Assembly (NCBI GenBank): GCA_028101545.1
Contig: JAOHKZ010000001.1
Coordinates: 51,761 to 115,760 of the forward strand
DNA: 64,000 nt
Source: Opitutales bacterium
Lineage (GTDB): Bacteria; Verrucomicrobiota; Verrucomicrobiia; Opitutales; Seribacteraceae
Direction of reading: 5' to 3'
Below the pieces are notes generated by a model. The model ran no database searches and was not told the origin of the DNA. It saw only the letters and a program-made list of their open reading frames with translations. Shown in pieces: positions 60,469 through 64,000 of the stretch. The translations under genes and the position numbers were made by a program. How positions within the stretch are numbered: position 1 is the first letter of the stretch; the number at the start of each line of letters is the position of its first letter.

Positions 60469-61269
60469 ATGAACTTAATAGCTGATAATAATGAGAGACT
60501 TTCATGCATTTTTAGGGATGATTTTTCATCCCTTGTGCTTTTGCCTAAGATTGAGAAGTTGATAAACAAGCAAGAACCAACCCTGGAGGATGTCTTGGGT
60601 TTATGTTCTGGTAATGCTTCTTTGTTGGAGAAGCTCACTCGCCGTGGTGGCTTTGGGGGTAATGGGGATGAATTTGCAAAAGAAATTCTTTTTAAAAAAG
60701 GACTTAGCTTTTTGAAAAGTCTTGCGATACGCACCATGAATCAGGAGATTTTCGAATTGCCCTTAAAGCTTGAAGGTATGTCTGAGGCGGTTATGAAGAA
60801 AAGAAGTGTAATATTAGCTCGTTTTATTAAATATTACTATGAATTACTTGGGCTAAAGCCCGATGATGCTTATCTTTGTGGACTATTCTATAATTTTAGT
60901 TATGTCTCCTATGAAAAACTTATTGCTGTACAAGCACTTGAGGACTTTGGATTTGATCAATGTAAGGAAGATTGTGCGGTTTGGACTGCGCAGGCAATGA
61001 AGGATATCGGTTTTGAGGATTCGATCACTTCTTTTATAGCGGATTCTTCCAAGGATTTATTCTCTACATCTTTTCCATTTGGTCAGGCGTTAGCCCGAAT
61101 AGGGAATGGGTTGTTAATCAATGCCGAGGGAAGTGCCAGTTCTTCTCTTCGGAGGGGGGCGACTATAGATCGTGATTTATTAGATGCGACAGGTTTAACA
61201 ACTCGGGAAATTGTCAATGTCCTTAAAGATTTGACCCGTGACTATAAAGGTGGGGTTAATAATCAGTAA
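60469..61269 (+). CDS. HDOD-type signalling/regulatory protein
   Basis: The 266-residue protein is helical and resembles HDOD domain proteins: an N-terminal region (IEKLINKQEPTLEDVLGLCS; NASLLEKLTRRGGFGGNGD), then ILFKKGLSFLKSLAIRTMN, KYYYELLGLKPDDAYLCGLF, AQAMKDIGFEDSITSFIAD, and FGQALARIGNGLLINAEG. HDOD is an HD-related non-hydrolysing domain in regulators and signalling proteins. The canonical HD catalytic pair is not evident, as expected. The frame continues past its TAA for 82 further codons (see next entry). It is a stand-alone gene after an AT-rich upstream region. Confidence 0.7.
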   Translation: MNLIADNNERLSCIFRDDFSSLVLLPKIEKLINKQEPTLEDVLGLCSGNASLLEKLTRRGGFGGNGDEFAKEILFKKGLSFLKSLAIRTMNQEIFELPLKLEGMSEAVMKKRSVILARFIKYYYELLGLKPDDAYLCGLFYNFSYVSYEKLIAVQALEDFGFDQCKEDCAVWTAQAMKDIGFEDSITSFIADSSKDLFSTSFPFGQALARIGNGLLINAEGSASSSLRRGATIDRDLLDATGLTTREIVNVLKDLTRDYKGGVNNQ

Positions 61270-61518
61270 GCATCTTCATTTAATCCTGCTTCTGAACAAT
61301 TGATTCAGGAAGGCGATGGTGACCCTCTCTTCCGCGGAGAATCCACCGTTCCTAGTTATGTTCACCTAGCCAGCCTTCCCGGCAAAGTAATTCCTTCCTC
61401 CAATAGCAAAAAAGTAGACTTGAGTCTCCCGGGCAGCAAGGTTCAGCCCTTTGATAGCATGGGAAATAAAAGAGTTTTTAGGGTTATGAATAATTTGCCA
61501 GGTCAGATCGTTTATTAA
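61270..61518 (+). pseudogene. In-frame 82-codon continuation of the HDOD gene beyond its TAA
   Basis: The reading frame of the HDOD gene continues without a stop for 82 codons after TAA 61267-61269, to TAA at 61516-61518. The sequence after the stop (ASSFNPASEQLIQEGDGDPL, then FRGESTVPSYVHLASLPGKV) is Ser/Pro-rich and low-complexity-like, with charged patches, not random-looking. TTG 61300 is the first start-like codon, but no Shine-Dalgarno precedes it. Possible explanations: a nonsense mutation in a longer ancestral gene, readthrough, or a separate small gene. I favour the first. Confidence 0.4.
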
Positions 61519-61558
61519 TGGATTTTCTGACCCCACAACATTGTAGTTTCTTGGTTCT

Positions 61559-62956
61559 TTATGCTGACTGGCCTAATTCACTTTCTTCTTCTTCGCCTAG
61601 TACGAGTTCATCCTGCTGTTCTATATCGCCGTCTGAATCAACCTTATCAAACTGGGCAAAAGAGAGGGGTAATTCCTTCTTGGATTGAATACCCAGATCC
61701 CTAAGTTTTTCAACTCTTCCAACTAAATTACCGCTCCCTTTGGATAATTGCCCAAACCCCTTTTCATGTGCCTCCGCGGCCTTTTGCAATGCCTTTCCAA
61801 TATCATCCATATTGGTCAGAAATCCGCAGAATTTATCATAGAGATTTCCAGCTTGTCGGGCAATTTCGTGAGCATGTTTATTCTGTTTTTCCAGCTTCCA
61901 TAGGTTGGCTACTGTTTTAACGGTGGCCATCAGGGTGGTGGAGGTTACCAAAACAATTTTTCTGTCAAAAGCATGCTGGTAAAGGTTGGGGTCTTCCCGT
62001 AAGGCGGAACCAAATGCAGGTTCAACTGGGATAAATAGGAGTACAAAATCAGGCGTGTTGATCTGCTCAATTGCGGAGTAATCTTTTTCGGAAAGTTCAT
62101 CAATATGTTTCTTAACTGATTGCAAGTGTTCTTTCAGAGCAGCCTTTTGCAGTTCTTCGTCCTCCAGAGAAATCGAACGTTCGTATGCAGTCAGGGATAC
62201 CTTGGCATCCACCACAATGGCCCGGTTTTCGGGCAGGCGAATGATCGCATCCGGTCGTTGACGGTCAAAAGTTTCCTGCATCGAAAATTCCTGCCCCTTG
62301 ATTAAACCGGATGCCTCCAAAGTGCGTTCGAGGATAAATTCTCCCCAGTCGCCCTGTTTTTTAGAATCTCCTTTGAGTGCATGAGTCAAATTTCTCGCCT
62401 CCTCGCTTAATTGAGCCTGGCTTTTTTGCATATTCCCAAGGAATTCTTTGAGTGATGCGTGTTGGCTGAGATCTTTTTCGTGAATATCCTCCACTTTTTT
62501 TCGAAACAACTGGATATCTTTATCTAATGGTTCGAGTACCGCTTTGATATTTTCCTTATTTGCCTCGGTAAACTTGGCACTCTTTTGCTCGAGTATTTTA
62601 TTGGCCAGATTTTCAAAACGCTCCTGCATTTGCTTGGCAATTTTTTCCTGCTCCTCAATTTGATTTTCCAGCCTCCGGTTTAATTCAATATTCTGGGTCG
62701 CCTTTTGCACTTTTTCATGGTCCGCCTGTTTTAGTTGTTCCCGTAATTCCGCCTCGAGCTGCTGGCCCTGTTGGATCTCCTCCTTTTGCAGACGGTTTTC
62801 AGTGGCCAGTGCGTGTGCAGAGCCCTCAAGTTCACTGATTTTTAACTGAAGTTCCTCGGAGTCGCCATTTTTCAGGTTTCTGTTTTTTACCACATAAATG
62901 ACCAGGGCAATTAAGCCCACACTCATTCCCGCCATTCCATAAATCACTGCTTCCAT
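61559..62956 (-). CDS. rmuC: DNA recombination protein RmuC
   Basis: The 465-residue protein has an N-terminal transmembrane helix (VIYGMAGMSVGLIALVIYVV), a long coiled coil (residues about 35-190, many K/E/Q heptads), then the conserved RmuC core: GDWGEFILERTLEASGLIKG, RPDAIIRLPENRAIVVDAKV with the nuclease-like D-x-K, and EPAFGSALREDPNLYQHA. It ends with LYDKFCGFLTNMDDIGKALQ and an acidic tail. RmuC is linked to DNA inversions and recombination in E. coli, with a restriction-endonuclease-like core. Start ATG 62956 gives the normal anchor; a longer frame to 63001 adds unlikely residues. Confidence 0.95.
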   Translation of the reverse strand: MEAVIYGMAGMSVGLIALVIYVVKNRNLKNGDSEELQLKISELEGSAHALATENRLQKEEIQQGQQLEAELREQLKQADHEKVQKATQNIELNRRLENQIEEQEKIAKQMQERFENLANKILEQKSAKFTEANKENIKAVLEPLDKDIQLFRKKVEDIHEKDLSQHASLKEFLGNMQKSQAQLSEEARNLTHALKGDSKKQGDWGEFILERTLEASGLIKGQEFSMQETFDRQRPDAIIRLPENRAIVVDAKVSLTAYERSISLEDEELQKAALKEHLQSVKKHIDELSEKDYSAIEQINTPDFVLLFIPVEPAFGSALREDPNLYQHAFDRKIVLVTSTTLMATVKTVANLWKLEKQNKHAHEIARQAGNLYDKFCGFLTNMDDIGKALQKAAEAHEKGFGQLSKGSGNLVGRVEKLRDLGIQSKKELPLSFAQFDKVDSDGDIEQQDELVLGEEEESELGQSA

Positions 62957-63061
62957 AATTTCCACGGTATGAATTTGTGGAAAGGGTGCCCCCCTTGTCA
63001 AGCCTTCGGCACGGTTATGGATGAAATCTTTTGTTTTTAAAAAGAGAGTGCCTACCTATCT

Positions 63062-63191
63062 TGTCATCGCGAGGGCTGAAAGCCCGTGGCGATCCACTGT
63101 GAGCCAGCAAGCGAAGAGACAAGCCGTCCGCGTCACGCGAGACACGATGGATTGCCGCGTCCCTCGCTTGCGCTCCCTCCTCGCAATGACA
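63062..63191. repeat. GC-rich palindromic interspersed repeat, complete copy
   Basis: TGTCATCGCGAGG at 63062-63074 and CCTCCTCGCAATGACA at 63176-63191 are imperfect inverted termini, with the inside rich in CG and short inverted segments (GGGCTGAAAGCCC). The element resembles the widespread 'TGTCATTGCGAGG...' bacterial interspersed elements. It has much higher GC than its surroundings, and it has no gene of its own. Confidence 0.6.
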
Positions 63192-63228
63192 AACAGTGTT
63201 GAACCTTCCCGAACTTTGTCTCACTCTT

Positions 63229-63264
63229 GTCATCGCGAGGGCGTAAGCCCGTGGCGATCCACTG
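63229..63264. repeat. Truncated second copy of the same repeat
   Basis: TGTCATCGCGAGGGCGTAAG at 63229-63248 and CCCGTGGCGATCCACTG match the left end of the complete copy (GCGTAAGCCC versus GCTGAAAGCCC), in the same orientation. It is cut short after about 36 bases, about 40 bases downstream of the first copy. Confidence 0.55.
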
Positions 63265-63368
63265 GTGCACAAAAAGCGAACCGTTATCTCTTTATACTTC
63301 CCTTGATAACTCGTTTGACAATCCGTCTAAATATTTGGTGTAATTATCTAGTATCTTTGATTTTTGTT

Positions 63369-64000
63369 ATGAAAAAACTACCTGTCCTTTTAGCCTTCCT
63401 GTACACGAGCGTTTTCCTATGGTCTGCCCAACCCGTTCCGTATTCGGGCAAAGTTGCAATTAACGGGATTAATTTTGACGGAGAAGCCCAGTTTACATTT
63501 TCCCTGCAGGATAAGGATGGCAAGACCCTCTGGCGAAACGGTGCCAGTAAGGACGATTCGATAAAGGTAAATATCCGCAACGGGTACTATACTGTATTAC
63601 TGGGCGGGCAGGGGATGAATGCCTTACCCCCGCAACTCTTTTTGGATAATGATGAACTCTATGTAAAAGTCCGTTTTGATAACGGAGACGGTAAGGGACT
63701 TCGCCACCTCGCTCCTGATCAAAGAATAACTGCCACCCCCCGTGCTTTGGTTGCGGAGGTTGCGAAGAACGCTAAAACTGCAGATACCGCCCAAATCGCG
63801 CAGACTGCCAACTCCGTAAAACCAGGAGGAGTAACCGCATCGCAGATAAAAAATAACACCATCACCACTGCCCAACTCAACGGACAGATCCTTAAATATT
63901 TGAAGCCTGAGATAACGGTTGCACCGCAGGCCCCGGGTTTGGTCTTTCATGGGCAGACAGTCACTCTGCTTTCCCGTGCGGAAGGAAAGTATTTACAATA
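63369..64000 (+). CDS. Secreted surface protein, N-terminal 210 residues (runs off the right edge)
   Basis: ATG 63369 opens a frame with a signal peptide (PVLLAFLYTSVFLWSAQP) and stays open to 64000. The mature part begins with beta strands (PYSGKVAINGINFDGEAQFT) and has a segment RITATPRALVAEVAKNAKTA, then Ala/Thr/Gln-rich helical stretch (DTAQIAQTANSVKPGG) and NNTITTAQLNGQILKYLKPE. The visible end, VAPQAPGLVFHGQTVTLLSR, looks like the start of an Ig-like domain. The pattern resembles large secreted repeat proteins of Verrucomicrobiota. The C terminus is outside the window. Confidence 0.7.
   Translation, partial: MKKLPVLLAFLYTSVFLWSAQPVPYSGKVAINGINFDGEAQFTFSLQDKDGKTLWRNGASKDDSIKVNIRNGYYTVLLGGQGMNALPPQLFLDNDELYVKVRFDNGDGKGLRHLAPDQRITATPRALVAEVAKNAKTADTAQIAQTANSVKPGGVTASQIKNNTITTAQLNGQILKYLKPEITVAPQAPGLVFHGQTVTLLSRAEGKYLQ

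Noticed and set aside
63015..63272. 85-codon leftward frame with basic and Arg-rich sequence
   Set aside because: It lies wholly within the GC-rich repeat and its flanks; translation of a repeat, no domain.

Overview
The window reads as chromosomal DNA of an AT-rich, Gram-negative member of the PVC group, most likely Verrucomicrobiota (a marine Opitutia/Puniceicoccales-like lineage), with Planctomycetota as the alternative. The reasons are the secreted DUF1552, DUF1587/1592/1588/1585, DUF1549/1553, DUF1501 and PPC proteins with planctomycete-type cytochrome c domains, an SHD1 domain, PQQ-propeller and sulfatase genes, and small families (TIGR03643/DUF2805, DUF6172, DUF6428, DUF3127) that I associate from memory with marine Verrucomicrobiota and gammaproteobacteria. 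There is one tRNA gene, no rRNA, no CRISPR array, and no transposase or phage module.

Layout. 1-7.8 kb: an edge-truncated unknown gene, then a rightward run of secreted proteins (DUF1552, a DUF1592-type haem protein with an inserted PA14-like segment, a serine hydrolase, a PQQ propeller protein). 7.8-10.4 kb: two leftward secreted alpha-toroid proteins. 10.7-19.2 kb: mixed genes, including a cytochrome P450 with a translationally overlapping small upstream frame, ElbB, an EEP-family nuclease/phosphatase, a HAD acid phosphatase, a sulfatase relic, an FAD dehydrogenase and an RRM protein. 19.3-23.9 kb: a leftward cluster of membrane protein, P-loop NTPase, RarA and a GH15 glucoamylase-like protein. 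24-33.7 kb: an esterase, many small conserved or hypothetical proteins, tRNA-Thr(CGT), a LysR regulator and a BASS-family transporter. 33.8-38.5 kb: three tandem flagellin-like genes, then a helical/TPR-like gene and a pseudopilin gene, probably one transcription unit with no other flagellar gene nearby. 38.5-43.1 kb: a multidomain trypsin-like/SirB1 protein and an SHD1-transglutaminase protein. 43.1-52.8 kb: a four-gene leftward surface-cytochrome operon (DUF1501, PPC, DUF1549/1553, WD40-coiled coil). 53-56.9 kb: an RHH-like protein, an MscS-cNMP channel and a secretin with a long C-terminal extension. 56.8-64 kb: FAD oxidase, sulfatase-HEAT, an HDOD protein whose reading frame continues past its stop, RmuC, a GC-rich palindromic repeat, and the start of a secreted surface protein.

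How the genes fit together. Much of the window encodes envelope and secreted functions: haem-containing surface proteins, polysaccharide- and sulfate-ester-degrading enzymes (GH15, sulfatase, esterase), and dispersed type II secretion/type IV pilus parts (pseudopilin at 38 kb, secretin at 55 kb). The most unusual units are the flagellin-pseudopilin locus, the membrane protein/NTPase pair next to rarA, the protease-SirB1 fusion, the secretin with its channel neighbour, and the possible nonsense or readthrough codon in the HDOD gene. Domain calls come from reading sequence motifs and family knowledge; no database search was run.
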